Shown: positions 35,777 to 44,332 of the stretch, piece after piece
Layout: each line of letters begins with the position of its first letter
Numbering within the stretch: position 1 is the first letter of the stretch
Assembly: GCA_965226475.1 (NCBI GenBank)
Contig: CBDDDJ010000004.1
Span: forward strand, 806,001-870,000
Reading direction: 5' to 3'
Length of the DNA: 64,000 nucleotides
Origin: JASLMY01 sp965226475
GTDB taxonomy: Bacteria; Pseudomonadota; Alphaproteobacteria; GCA-2731375
Notes under the pieces: model-generated
What the model was told of the DNA's origin: nothing
Databases searched by the model: none
Seen by the model: the letters and a program-made list of their open reading frames with translations, nothing else
Translations under genes and position numbers: made by a program

Positions 35777-35960
35777 GCCCCGTCCCCCTCTTTAGCGCGA
35801 GGCCCGACTGCTCGCGGGCCCCCGAACGGAGATCCCCCGGCCGCGCCTGCCGCCGCCGGTGAAATTAGCACACCGGGCCAGTCTCCCGCGAAGTCGCCAT
35901 CGCGCCGTCACCAGGGGCCAGCTCGCATAATCCAGCGGGAAGAACAGCCCGACCTAGGAT

Positions 35961-36110
35961 GTCGAGCGCGCCCTCGGCGAGTGCGCGGTCGGCGAGGTCA
36001 GCGCTTGCGTGTCTTGACGAAGAACAGGAAGGGGGCCGCCGCCCCGGCTCGCCAACAGCGAGCCGATCATCGAGTCGGGAAATCCCTGCGGACTTTGCAG
36101 CATCGGCGGC
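35961..36110 (-). pseudogene. Internally deleted scrap of a DHA2-type MFS exporter gene
   Basis: Bases 35,961-36,040 match the start of the region around 47,445-47,524 (the 3' end of the intact MFS gene) with few changes, and 36,036-36,110 match 48,033-48,110 of the same gene. The intervening 500 or so bases are missing, with GCCGCC shared at the junction. The frame gives SLLASRGGG-type residues, as in the intact transporter. It is a diverged, deleted copy. Confidence 0.75.
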
Positions 36111-36113
36111 GCC

Positions 36114-36185
36114 CACGCCATCGCGACCCCGGTGCACCAGGCGATCTGGGCGGCGCTCAAGCCTTACGCGGAGGGGACGGGCTGA
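36114..36185 (+). pseudogene. Ketopantoate-reductase-family C-terminal remnant
   Basis: The last 24 codons read HAIATPVHQAIWAALKPYAE then GTG and stop, nearly identical to the end of the reductase at 33,168-34,088 (HGIATPIHQTIW...). Nothing upstream continues the gene; the MFS scrap abuts it. About two kilobases separate the two copies, with hutU between. Confidence 0.8.
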
Positions 36186-36323
36186 GGCGCGCCGCGGCAA
36201 AACGACTTAATTCGCGATAAATTTCCGACGATCTATCTGTGGTTGCTCGCCGAATCTTGCTGGAATCAAGGCGCTAATGGTTATAATATACGAGAACTTT
36301 GATCGCATATTGAGGGGGTTAAG
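36186..36323 (+). promoter_or_regulatory. Probable promoter and ribosome-binding site of the lipoprotein gene
   Basis: An AT-rich stretch contains a consensus-like TATAAT at 36,282-36,287, about 19 bases after TTGCTG, and GAGGGGG just upstream of the ATG at 36,324. The composition differs sharply from the GC-rich flanks. Confidence 0.35.
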
Positions 36324-36877
36324 ATGCACTGGCTAGCAAAACCGACTGTCCTGGTGGCCCTGACCGCGAGCTTGGCCGCATGCGGAACGACAGCGACAAC
36401 CCAATTAAGCCATATGATCCAAACCCGAATATTAAACTAGTTGGCAACACGGAAACGCATGTTATACCGGAGCCCATAATTGTCTACTGCAATAAACTTG
36501 GTGCCTTCGAAACCCTTCTGAACGATCTCGGGGCACCTGCAAATGGGAACCTCCGGGCTCGCGCCGCGCAATTTCTCCATAATCCGCTGAAAAAAATGGC
36601 GGGCTTGGGGGGCATACAGGCACGTGCCGCGGTGACAGCTTGCCTGGAGACGCTTGACGGTGGAGGAAATTTTGTAGTGGGTCGACTTGAAAAAATTGAT
36701 GTGGAGGGAGAGATCCTGCCCTGGGTCGGAAGCGAACCTGGATTCTATTACAAGCCCGGGCAAGTTATGCATATCTGGGTGAAAATGGTCACTACTATAA
36801 CTTATACTAATTTGGAAGATTATCCCCTTGTATCATGTCATGAAACTACCTATATTAAAGGGGTTAGGAGACATGAG
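36324..36877 (+). pseudogene. Lipoprotein gene, frameshifted and truncated by an IS
   Basis: The ATG at 36,324 opens a lipoprotein signal (MHWLAKPTVLVALTASLAAC) with an LAAC lipobox, then GTTATTQ, but this frame stops soon after. A second frame from 36,380 continues as KPYDPNPNIKLVGNTETHVI for about 160 further residues, including YCNKLGAFETLLNDLG and GFYYKPGQVMHIWVKMV. A one- or two-base shift around 36,400 therefore splits the gene. The second frame then runs directly into the transposase at 36,878. I recognise no family; it looks like a surface or secreted protein. GC content is low. Confidence 0.6.
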
Positions 36878-37781
36878 ATGCCCAAAGCCCCTACCGTTTA
36901 CGACTTCATGAAACGCTTTCCAGACGACGACGCATGCCTTGAGCATGTTATGCGCCTCCGCTATGGCGAGACGTTCGATTGCCCGTCCTGTGGTCGCAAC
37001 GGCCGTTACAGCCGCATCAAATTGCCCGTCCTGTGGTCGCAACGGCCGTTACAGCCGCATCAAAAAACGCCCCGTTTACCAGTGCTCCTACTGCTCGCAT
37101 CAGATTTCGCCGAAGGTCGGAACGCCGTTTCAGAAGAGCCGGACTCCCCTGCAAAAATGGTTCTATGCCATTTTCCTGTTCACCACGACGCGGCACGGCG
37201 TATCGGCGAAGGAAATCCAGCGGCAAATCGGCGTGACCTACAAGGCCGCGTGGCGCATGGGCCATGAAATCCGCAAGTACATGGCCGACGTTGACGGCGA
37301 TCCGATGCTTGGAGGTCATGTCGAAGTCGATGAAACCGTGATTGGCGGCCGGCGCAAGGGCGGCAAGCGCGGTCGGATGGGCGAAAACAAGACCATCGTT
37401 TTCGGGATGCTGGAGCGTGGCGGCGACGTCATGACCCGCGTGGTGCCAGACGTCCAGCGGGATACGCTTGAGCCGCACATTAAGGAAAACGTCGCCCAAG
37501 GCTCGACCATCAGCACGGACGAACTGAAGTCCTACAACAAGCTTCCCAAAGCGGGCTACGAGCATGGCTCGGTCAACCATAGCGCCGAGCAATGGCGCCA
37601 AGGCATTCACTACACCAATTCGCTCGAAGGCTATTGGTCGATCTTCAAGCGGTCGATCCGCTCGACGCATGTCCATGTCAGTCGGAAACATCTCGATAAG
37701 TACCTCGGGGAATTCGAGTTTCGTCACAATCTTCGGAAAGACCCGAAGTTGATGTTCGACGTGCTGGTGATGGCTTTTTGA
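36878..37781 (+). pseudogene. IS1595-family-like transposase disrupted by a 43-bp tandem duplication
   Basis: The N-terminal frame reads MPKAPTVYDFMKRFPDDDAC and a zinc ribbon FDCPSCGRNGRYSRIK; after the duplication the protein continues in another frame as KKRPVYQCSYCSHQISPKVG. The core shows HVEVDETVIGG (first Asp), ISTDELKSY (second Asp) and YTNSLEGYWSIFKRSI (Glu), the DDE triad. A duplication of 43 bases (36,979-37,064) shifts the frame by one, so a complete transposase cannot be made. The ATG at 36,878 follows AGGAG. Confidence 0.82.
36979..37064 (+). repeat. Exact 43-bp tandem duplication in the zinc-ribbon codons
   Basis: Two identical copies (36,979-37,021 and 37,022-37,064) begin TTGCCCGTCCTGTGGTCGCA and end CAGCCGCATCAAA. 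They cover the first zinc-binding Cys pair. Because 43 is not a multiple of three, the frame is lost. Confidence 0.9.
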
Positions 37782-37905
37782 CCATCCGCCCGAGGATGTC
37801 ATCGAATACTCCCATGTCCCCATCGGCTGGGTGTTCGGCCGCGAACTGATCCAGTCGGCCGAGTTTCCTGGCCTCTTCAAGGCTGAGATATTTACCGCGC
37901 GCCAT
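37678..37905 (-). CDS. Small IS-associated passenger protein
   Basis: A 75-residue protein, MARGKYLSLEEARKLGRLDQ, then FAAEHPADGDMGVFDDILG, ending in an acidic/Thr-rich tail. I recall near-identical small proteins beside IS1595-type transposases in other Alphaproteobacteria, where they overlap the transposase 3' end in the antisense direction, as here (about 104 bases). Function unknown. The frame is open to an earlier ATG at 37,926. Confidence 0.5.
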   Translation of the reverse strand: MARGKYLSLEEARKLGRLDQFAAEHPADGDMGVFDDILGRMVKKPSPARRTSTSGLSEDCDETRIPRGTYRDVSD

Positions 37906-38543
37906 CGCCCTCAATCTCATGCTCATTTGCAGATACCATTCTGCTGGCGAAATAATGTGACCCCCGGAAAATTACACTAGCTCCTTCATTTAGAAACGCC
38001 GAAGAAATATTACCTCGCTCAATATCACTTAAATTGGACTCATGGTAAATATACACTCGGCCTGTAAACAACAAACCGGATGAGGCAACAGCCGATGATT
38101 CTCCTGGGGCCCCTCATTCGCAGGGTGTTATTAAAGTCTTCTTTAAACAAATCACTTAGCGTCTTCGGAGGTCGCTGAATAGCTGTCGACTCTGGCTCGA
38201 CTGAATCGCCCTCAAGTATTTTCTCAGGGACGTCAACAATCCTCGGCGGCAATTTGGTTACGCCCCAGTTACGCAATTCTTTGAGTGTTAAATGCAAATC
38301 ACGGAGAGAGTGGCCGGAATCAGGGGCATTAGTCTGCTTTTGGTGATCTTCACGCCAGCGCCACAGATATACACCCCCACAAAATGCGAGGGAGATGAAA
38401 AATGCTACACCAAACCGCAAAGCCTCAACCCATGTTTCTGAAGGCACCGCCATCATTTGGGATGCCGCCCAGCGCATCGGATATAGATCAAGGGCATTAA
38501 GGATCGCATTAATAAAGCGGATGCCGAGAGCGGTTGCGACCAC
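37892..38543 (-). pseudogene. Membrane-anchored protein of unknown family, probably frameshifted
   Basis: From a GTG at 38,543 the frame gives two hydrophobic helices (VVATALGIRFINAILNAL and ALRFGVAFFISLAFCGGVYL), a WRWREDHQKQ border and a cytoplasmic part with TLSDLFKEDFNNTLRMRG, then ends at 38,040. A second frame (37,892-38,074) continues with GRVYIYHESNLSDIERGNIS, which looks like the natural continuation. A frameshift near 38,070-38,100 would join them. The region is AT-rich. Family not recognised; the tail may be cut by the IS. Confidence 0.45.
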
Positions 38544-38646
38544 ACCCCCAGCCCAAAAAAGAAACGTCCCAGCAGCGCTCCGCTCAGCAATCTGACAGTT
38601 CTGCCCCGCCCCTCACGCGAGTCCGCATCATAGCTCGCGTCGGAAC

Positions 38647-39090
38647 ATGACGCTAGGGGATAATCGCCCTAATTTGCACAGGAAGAAATTTATATACGAG
38701 AGGTTCCGCGTCGCGATACCACCAAACGCCATGCAGCAACCGGAAAAAGCGCAGCCCAATGGGACGTTTCAAGCGTTTGCGAACGCGGCGTTTCTTGTGA
38801 AGAAGCCAGCCAACACCAACCTGGACTGGAAGCTTTGGGCATTAGGCGAAGAAGTAAGGGTAACAAATTATGAGACCCGTACAAGGTTTGGGAACTGGGC
38901 GCCCGCTTTTCCTCCACAACGATACAAAAGTATTTTCGCAAAAGACGACCAAGCCTGCGTCGACATGCTGTTCGTGAACGATCCCGACGACCCGAACACC
39001 CTGCCCGGCGGCAGACTGCCGGCGGGCTCCGGCCCACCCTACTATTGCCTCGGCCGGTGCAACAATCCGCCGATCGTCAATACCCTCTGA
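38647..39090 (+). CDS. Hypothetical protein, possibly the C-terminal part of a secreted protein
   Basis: A 147-residue frame with mixed composition: NLDWKLWALGEEVRVTNYET, FPPQRYKSIFAKDDQACVDM and a Pro/Gly/Cys-rich end (GPPYYCLGRCNNPPIVNTL) with two Cys that could form a disulfide. No signal peptide at the predicted start, and the frame begins near the end of the preceding membrane gene on the other strand, so it could be a truncated remnant. No family recognised. Confidence 0.4.
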   Translation: MTLGDNRPNLHRKKFIYERFRVAIPPNAMQQPEKAQPNGTFQAFANAAFLVKKPANTNLDWKLWALGEEVRVTNYETRTRFGNWAPAFPPQRYKSIFAKDDQACVDMLFVNDPDDPNTLPGGRLPAGSGPPYYCLGRCNNPPIVNTL

Positions 39091-39119
39091 GCCGGTCGCG
39101 GGGTAGGCCCGCGGGCGGC

Positions 39120-39625
39120 CTACCCCGGCGGCCGTCGCGCGCGCAGCAGTTCGGCCTCGATCCGACGGGCCATCGAGTCCTGATACCGCACGTGGATCGT
39201 CTTCCGACTCCGGCGGTTCTCCGCGATGGCCGCGAGGCCCTCGGCGATATCGCCCGCGGCTAGATTGGCATCCGCCAACAAGGCGTGCGCGTAGATGGCC
39301 ATCTGTTTCGACCCGGTGGCGAGATAGTCCTCGATGCCCTTGCGAAGTTCGCCGATGCCGCCGGCCGGATCGCCGGCCCGGGCCCGGGCCCAGCCGTGAA
39401 TGATGCCGCTCCACGCATCCCAGTGCTTGAACTTCCGCTTGCGACTGATCTCGAGCGCCGCCGTGGCGAGATCCAGCGCCGCCTCGGCGTTCGGGGCCGT
39501 CCGCCCGACCGAGCGCGAGGGCCCAGGCGAGCATCGCCATGTCGACGATCCCGATGTCCGCCGAATGCAACTCGAAGATCTGGTCCGGAGACGCACCCTC
39601 GCGCAGAACGATCGCCTTTTCGAAT
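39120..39625 (-). pseudogene. C-terminal TPR part of the IS-broken cyclase/ATPase gene
   Basis: Removing IS copy 2 and one 8-bp target duplication joins ALISQFE-type residues of the upstream fragment to KAIVLREGASPDQIFELHSA then DIGIVDMAMLAWALALGR. A one-base shift follows, and the other frame continues with NAEAALDLATAALEISRKRK, HWDAWSGIIHGWARARAGDP and YAHALLADANLAAGDIAEGL, regular TPR-like helices. This is the end of the large cyclase gene starting at 46,063. The extra frameshift shows further decay after insertion. Confidence 0.75.
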
Positions 39626-40650
39626 GGCTCAATTCGTGAATTGTATGCGTCACCTTGTTACGGCGGCGGCGAGGCAGGCTCGGTCATTGGCGCCGGGGGC
39701 GAGGCCGACGAGGTGGAACCAGCTCAGGTAGTTGTCCAGATAGCGGGTGGCGATGCCGCGGCGGGGACGCAGCAAGTCCTTCAACCGGCTGTGGCGGCTG
39801 TTCACCGTCTGCACATGCAGATCGCCCCGAACCCGTTCCCCCATCGAGCGGTTGAGTGCTTCGTGGCTCACCCCGAGCGCGGCGGCGCAAGGTGGATAGC
39901 TCGCGCCACCGTCGGAGACCAGCAGGGCGTCCTTCGCGACCACCGGGTCGAGAGCAGCCGTGAGCGCCGCCGCGTCGACCCTGGGCAGCACCGCGCTCAC
40001 CGTCGTCCCGCTCCGGTCCGCCGCCATGAGAACCGGCACCTGCTCGCGCGAGAGGCCGCGCTTCTTCGCCTTGCCGCCCCGCCGCCGTGCCTTGCGTCCC
40101 AGCCCGCGCGCGCCCTTCCGGCTCTCCAGGACGTAGGTCTCGTCCGCTTCCACGATCCCCTTGAGCACCTCCGAATCGCTCCGCGCCGCCGCCAGAAACC
40201 GGTGACGCCAGCGGAACGCCGTGCTCACCGCCACGTCGCAGCGCGCCGCCGAGGCCTTCACCGTCTCCCCCTCCGCCAGCGACGCCCCGAACGACAGCCA
40301 GCGTTCCTTGTGGTGCAGGCCCGACAGCGGCGTACCGGTCAGCGCGTTGAAGGTCCTGCCGCAGCCCTTGCACTGGTAGCGCCGCAGACCCCGCGCCATA
40401 CCGCGCGAAACCGCCCCTTCGCTCGCGCAGTGCGGACAGCGCCGGGCCTCGTCCACACCAAGCTCGATCGCGGCCTTCGATGCCTCGCCTTCGCTCCGGC
40501 CCAACAGCACCGCGAGCGCCTCGTGCCGCTGCACGCGCGTCAGCCCGCGCGCCCCCGAAAGCCACACCTGGAAACCCTTGCCGTCCATGACCCAACCTCC
40601 TGACGTTCCGGGCATTCTATCACAAATGCATACGTTTCACGAATTGAGCC
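39626..40650 (-). mobile_element. IS1595-family-like insertion sequence, copy 2 (1,025 bp)
   Basis: Same element as copy 1 in the opposite orientation. Ends GGCTCAATTCGTGAA on the left and GAATTGAGCC on the right. It is flanked on both sides by the identical 8-mer TTTCGAAT (39,618-39,625 and 40,651-40,658), a true target-site duplication. It interrupts the ATPase/TPR region of the cyclase gene. Confidence 0.95.
39650..40588 (-). CDS. IS1595-family-like transposase, copy 2
   Basis: A 312-residue protein, intact, nearly identical to the copy at 10,139-11,077: zinc ribbon CPHC/CKGC at residues 51-76, Asp149 in EADETY and Asp226 in VSDGG. It reads LKDLLRPRRG where copy 1 has LKDFLRPRRG; copy 3 also has Leu. 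ATG at 40,588 after AGGAGG. This copy looks capable of mobilising the deleted copy 3. Confidence 0.9.
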   Translation of the reverse strand: MDGKGFQVWLSGARGLTRVQRHEALAVLLGRSEGEASKAAIELGVDEARRCPHCASEGAVSRGMARGLRRYQCKGCGRTFNALTGTPLSGLHHKERWLSFGASLAEGETVKASAARCDVAVSTAFRWRHRFLAAARSDSEVLKGIVEADETYVLESRKGARGLGRKARRRGGKAKKRGLSREQVPVLMAADRSGTTVSAVLPRVDAAALTAALDPVVAKDALLVSDGGASYPPCAAALGVSHEALNRSMGERVRGDLHVQTVNSRHSRLKDLLRPRRGIATRYLDNYLSWFHLVGLAPGANDRACLAAAVTR

Positions 40651-42301
40651 TTTCGAATTGCGAAATCGCTTCCTCGAACTGCCCCAGCATGAACCGGCTC
40701 ATGGCCAGGTCGTGCGCCGCCAAGGCCGCCAGGGGCCGGCTGCCGGATCGAGCGGCGATCGCGTTGATTTCGTCGCAGATCGCCAAGGCGCTCTCGGGAT
40801 CGCCCTCGATCAAATAACCGCCGAAGCGGACATGCAGCGAGAGAAACGCGTCGTCGTCCTGGGCGCCGGACGTCGACAACAGATCGTGCAGCGTCTCGAA
40901 GTTCCGGCGAACCGCCTCCGACCCGAATTCGCGCGTATGCAGCTCGACATTGTAGATCTTTCGCAGCTCGATTTCCTCTTGTGCCCGAATGTCTTCCTCG
41001 GAGATCCGCTCGTTGGCCCGCATCGCCGCCTCGATGTGCGAGATCGCCTCCTGCGTCGCGGAGCGACTCATTGCCAGCGTTGCCGCCTGGCGCCAGTTGT
41101 CCCTGGCCTCGACGGGCATCTCGGCCCTCCAGAAATGCTGGGCGACAACCTCGGGATTGCTCCGGAATACCCTCGGGAACTTCGCGATATATGCCTGGGC
41201 GATGCGGCGGTGGAGTGCCTGGGCGCGGCTCGAGAGCATCGCTTCGTAGGCGGCTTCCTGGATCAGGGCGTGGCGAAACGAATACACGTGCTGCGAACCG
41301 CCGCCGCGCGCGATCAGGATGTTGGCCTCGACCAGCTGGTCGAGAAGCCGCTGAGTGGCCTGGTCATCCAGGCCGTGCACGGCGGCGACATGCGCGGTGG
41401 AAAAGTTCCGGTCCAGGGCCGCGCAAACCGAAACGACCTCCCGGGCGTCCCGTAGACGGTCGATCTTCGCTTGAAACAGCTCTTTCAGGGTCGCCGGCAG
41501 CTCCAATTCGGTTTCGGGATCGATCCCCGTGGGAACGAGTTTACGGCGCTCGACCACCGACTTCGCCATCTCTTCCACGAAGAGCGGCACGCCTTCCGCC
41601 CGGGCGCTGATCTTTTCCTTGAACTCACGAGAGATCTCCTGTTCCGCGAGCAGGTATTCAATCATTTCGTTAGAATTGCGGCCTTCGAGCCGCGCCAACG
41701 ACAACGTCGTTACCCGCGCCATACCGGTCCAACGGGCGTTGTAGTCAGGACGAAAGGTGCAGGTCAACAGAAGTTTCGTGCTCTCCAACGTATCTATCAA
41801 TAGATCCAACAGTTCTTCCGACGACGGATCGATCCAGTGAAGATCCTCGAATATAATCACGACAGGTTGGTCGGACGCGAGACTTTCGATATGGCTCAAG
41901 AGCGTTGCGACAATGAGCTCTTTCAACTCATCCGCGGAAAGACCGTCCCCCGACTCCGGCGGGTCGACGGAGAGAAGCCGCGCGAACGATGCGATGATCC
42001 CCTGATCGACATCCTCGCGATGACCAAGGAACGACTCGATCTTTTCGAGCTTGGCGCGCGCGTCGTCGCCGTCCCCCAGCCCGATCGCCCGGTTGAGATG
42101 GTTGATCACCGGATAGAACGTACTGCCTTGGTGATAGGGCGAACATTGGAAGCTGAGCATGGTCGCGGGCTGGTCCCGCGTCTGCTCTATCAGGGCTTCG
42201 GCCAGGCGGGATTTGCCGATGCCGGCTTCGCCCGAAATCAGCACCGCCTGCCCCATGCCGCGCCGCACGTTCGCCCACCGGCCTTCGAGTATTTTACACT
42301 C
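40651..42301 (-). pseudogene. ATPase/TPR middle part of the IS-broken adenylate cyclase gene
   Basis: Directly after the TAA at 42,302 the same frame continues ECKILEGRWANVRRGMGQAV and the P-loop LISGEAGIGKSRLAEAL, a Walker B-like VVIIFEDLHWIDPSSEELLD and EGVPLFVEEMAKSVVERR, all typical of the AAA-type ATPase found behind class III cyclase domains in predicted adenylate/guanylate cyclases. TPR-like helices follow from about residue 330. The first available ATG after the stop is at 42,268, giving 543 residues as an orphan frame. IS copy 2 cuts it at 40,650. The intact protein would couple nucleotide binding to cyclic nucleotide synthesis. Confidence 0.85.
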
Positions 42302-42789
42302 TTACTCGCGCCCGATAAGCGGTGACAATGTGCCGTGTTGCCGCGCCTCGAACCGCCGTTCCGATTGACGGACTCCGCGAACGACCCACACGCCGATCGG
42401 TTCGGAAAAGCCCTTGAAACGATGCGCGCCGGCGAATCGGCAGTCGAAATTGTTGCCGAGCAGTCGGTACGTACTGCTGCTGATCGCGACGCTGTCGGTC
42501 TCGGTCGCGGCCTCGATGCGGGCGGCGAGGTTGGGAATGTCGCCCAACGCGAAGTGCGTGCCGGCCTTGCCACCACCGACGATTTCGCCGGTTAGGACGT
42601 CGCCCGTCGCAATTCCGATCCTGACGCCAAGCCGGTGTCCCGTCGGCAACGCCAAAAGGCGCACGCCGCCCGAAATCTCGAGACCGGCCAGGACCGCCCG
42701 TTCCGCGTCGTTCTCCTCGACGATCGGATATCCGAAGTAGGCAATAACGCCGTCGCCCTGAAACTGTGCGACATAGCCGAAATACTTTC
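42302..42789 (-). pseudogene. Class III adenylate/guanylate cyclase catalytic domain, fragment
   Basis: This piece carries KYFGYVAQFQGDGVIAYFGY, the metal-binding and nucleotide-binding core, and IGIATGDVLTGEIVGGG, LGDIPNLAARIEAAT and CRFAGAHRFKGFSEPIGVW, all diagnostic of class III cyclase domains. Its 5' end is cut by the 1,414-bp IS at 42,790, and it ends in an in-frame TAA after SPLIGRE; the same frame then encodes the ATPase domain. GAA to TAA is the simplest explanation. Confidence 0.88.
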
Positions 42790-42824
42790 TGTAGCGCACC
42801 CGGTTCCTTGGACACAAGTTTGTC

Positions 42825-43730
42825 TCACGCGGCGGGCCTGATTGAGATCGCGGCGTGCCACGCCTGACGAGCTTGAGCGGGGCTCAGGTAGCCGTTCTTT
42901 TCGACGATCCACTGGGCATTGTAGAGTTCGACGAAGTCGCGGACGGCGTCCCGCAGCTCCGCGATGTTGCGGTAGATGCGACCATGGATGATCTGTTCCT
43001 TCAGCGTGCGATTGAACCGCTCGGCGACGCCGTTGGTCTGGGGCTCGGCGACGAAGGCGTAGGACGGCTGGATGCCCCAGAACTTGATCTGGTTGGTGAA
43101 GTGGTCCGACAGATACTGGGAGCCGTGATCCATCCGCAAGGCCAGCCCCCGAGCCGCGCCGGCCGCGGTCGAGCCATACAGCCCGGCAAGCCCCATGGAG
43201 ATCGGCTGCAGGGCGGCGAAGCGGTCGCCGCGCTTGCAGACATGCCAGCCGACACACTCGGCGTTCCAATGCTCGACGGCGGTGAAGATCCAGCCCCAGC
43301 CGTCGTCCACCGTGAACACCCGAACGCCATCGGTGCCCCACATGAGGTTCGGGGCATGAGTGATGATCTCACCGTCATGGGGATTGCCGCCACGGCGGCG
43401 GCAGCGATGGGGCGAGAGCAGATTGTTCTCGCGCATCAGGCGGAGCACCCGCTTGCGGGCAACCCGGATGTCGCGACAGACCCGAAGCCGAGCCCAGACC
43501 TTGCGGTAGCCCTCGCCCTCCCAGGGCGATGCCTCCAGGTCGGCTTCGATCGCCACCAGCAGCGCCTGGTCCGAGATCGCGGGCTTCGGTCCCCGACGCT
43601 TTGCCGGCGGCTGCTCGGCGTGCTGGCCGGAGGTCATGGCGTAGAACGAGGAGCGGGCCATGCCCCAGGCGGCGCAGACCCGCCGCAGGCCGTAGGCCAG
43701 ACCCGTGCCGGGCGAGGTGGCGGCACTCAT
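42825..43730 (-). CDS. Transposase OrfB with integrase core (IS3-like), copy A
   Basis: A 301-residue rve-type integrase-core protein. MWGTDGVRVFTVDDGWGWIF gives the first Asp, LRMDHGSQYLSDHFTNQIKF the second and TNGVAERFNRTLKEQ the Glu of the DDE triad. The N-terminal part (GLRRVCAAWGMARSSFYAM) resembles the HTH_21-type region of IS3 OrfB. It starts in an ATGA overlap with the end of orfA, a usual place for coupled translation or frameshifting. Identical to copy B as far as I can see. Confidence 0.9.
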   Translation of the reverse strand: MSAATSPGTGLAYGLRRVCAAWGMARSSFYAMTSGQHAEQPPAKRRGPKPAISDQALLVAIEADLEASPWEGEGYRKVWARLRVCRDIRVARKRVLRLMRENNLLSPHRCRRRGGNPHDGEIITHAPNLMWGTDGVRVFTVDDGWGWIFTAVEHWNAECVGWHVCKRGDRFAALQPISMGLAGLYGSTAAGAARGLALRMDHGSQYLSDHFTNQIKFWGIQPSYAFVAEPQTNGVAERFNRTLKEQIIHGRIYRNIAELRDAVRDFVELYNAQWIVEKNGYLSPAQARQAWHAAISIRPAA

Positions 43731-44137
43731 CGCCGCGACCTCCGCCGCCCCAAAGGGCCGAAGGTCTCCGTCTTGGCCTCCAGCAGTTCCACCTGCATGG
43801 TCAACTCTCCGATCCGCTTCATGGCGCTATCCAGTTCCGCCTGCACCGGATCGCCCTTGCGTTGCTTGAGCGAGGCGTCGATCCCGCCGATCGCTTTCTC
43901 ACGCCACTGCTCGAGCCGGAAGATCTCTACGCCCAACTGGCGCGACAGAAGTTGCACCGGCTCGTCACGCAAAAGCCGCAGAACGACCTCACGCTTGCGC
44001 GCCACCGTCCATCGCTGGCCAAGTCCCAGCGGGCCTGCCGGCAAAGCCTGGCCTGGGGAAAACGTGGACGAGCCAAGCTCGCCCGCATTTACCACAGGCC
44101 CATCAACAGCAACTTTCTTCTCAAAATTATCGGCCAT
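43727..44137 (-). CDS. Transposase OrfA (IS3-like DNA-binding), copy A
   Basis: A 136-residue protein, MADNFEKKVAVDGPVVNAGE, with a helix-turn-helix part (RQLGVEIFRLEQWREKAI) and a C-terminal coiled-coil-like helix (AELDSAMKRIGELTMQVELL) as in IS3-family OrfA proteins. ATG at 44,137 is preceded by AAGGAGGA; a GTG at 44,158 is the alternative. It has KQRKG at the site where copy B has KRRKG. Confidence 0.82.
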   Translation of the reverse strand: MADNFEKKVAVDGPVVNAGELGSSTFSPGQALPAGPLGLGQRWTVARKREVVLRLLRDEPVQLLSRQLGVEIFRLEQWREKAIGGIDASLKQRKGDPVQAELDSAMKRIGELTMQVELLEAKTETFGPLGRRRSRR

Positions 44138-44203
44138 GTTCCGGTCCTCCTTGGACACTTCGATTAAGCCAATTCTGTGTCCAAGGAAATCGGGTCCGAC
44201 TCA

Positions 44204-44297
44204 GCCGGAATACTTTCTTATCGCGTCGAGACAGATGTTTTGATAGGCCTGGAGCGTCTCGCGATAGACTTCCAGGCTCATCTCGGTGGACAGCCTG
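44204..44297 (-). pseudogene. 94-bp scrap of the cyclase gene trapped between two IS copies
   Basis: The minus strand encodes RLSTEMSLEVYRETLQAYQN then ICLDAIRKYSG, the segment that normally links DLVGSTRLST to KYFGYV of the cyclase domain. Each side carries one arm of a 14-bp repeat, so the original gene can be rebuilt by deleting both elements. Confidence 0.85.
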
Positions 44298-44332
44298 TGT
44301 AGCGCACCCGGTTCCTTGGACACAAGTTTGTC

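Larger units (their letters stand above)
36865..37940 (+). mobile_element. IS1595-family-like insertion sequence with passenger gene; ends not resolved
   Basis: Defined by the zinc-ribbon transposase (36,878-37,781) and the small convergent gene (37,678-37,905) that often accompanies this type. I could not find convincing terminal repeats or target duplications, so the borders are approximate. It is a different element from the 1,025-bp and 1,233-bp IS1595-like copies in this window. Confidence 0.55.
42790..44203 (-). mobile_element. 1,414-bp insertion sequence with two overlapping ORFs (IS3-like), copy A
   Basis: Left end TGTAGCGCACCCGGTTCCTT, right end (inverted) TGAGTCGGACCCGATTTCCT; both then continue TGGACAC. 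A second copy of the same length lies at 44,298-45,711. Flanks are GCCGAAATACTTTC and GCCGGAATACTTTC, a 14-bp repeat with one difference. It splits the cyclase domain within the KYFGY codons. Confidence 0.9.

Noticed and set aside
34862..42304. Stop-codon reassignment
   Set aside because: Three different stop codons interrupt three genes, while all three are used as normal terminators in neighbouring genes.
44218..44283. A separate small gene between the two 1,414-bp elements
   Set aside because: The sequence translates as the missing link of the cyclase domain and has no start or stop of its own.
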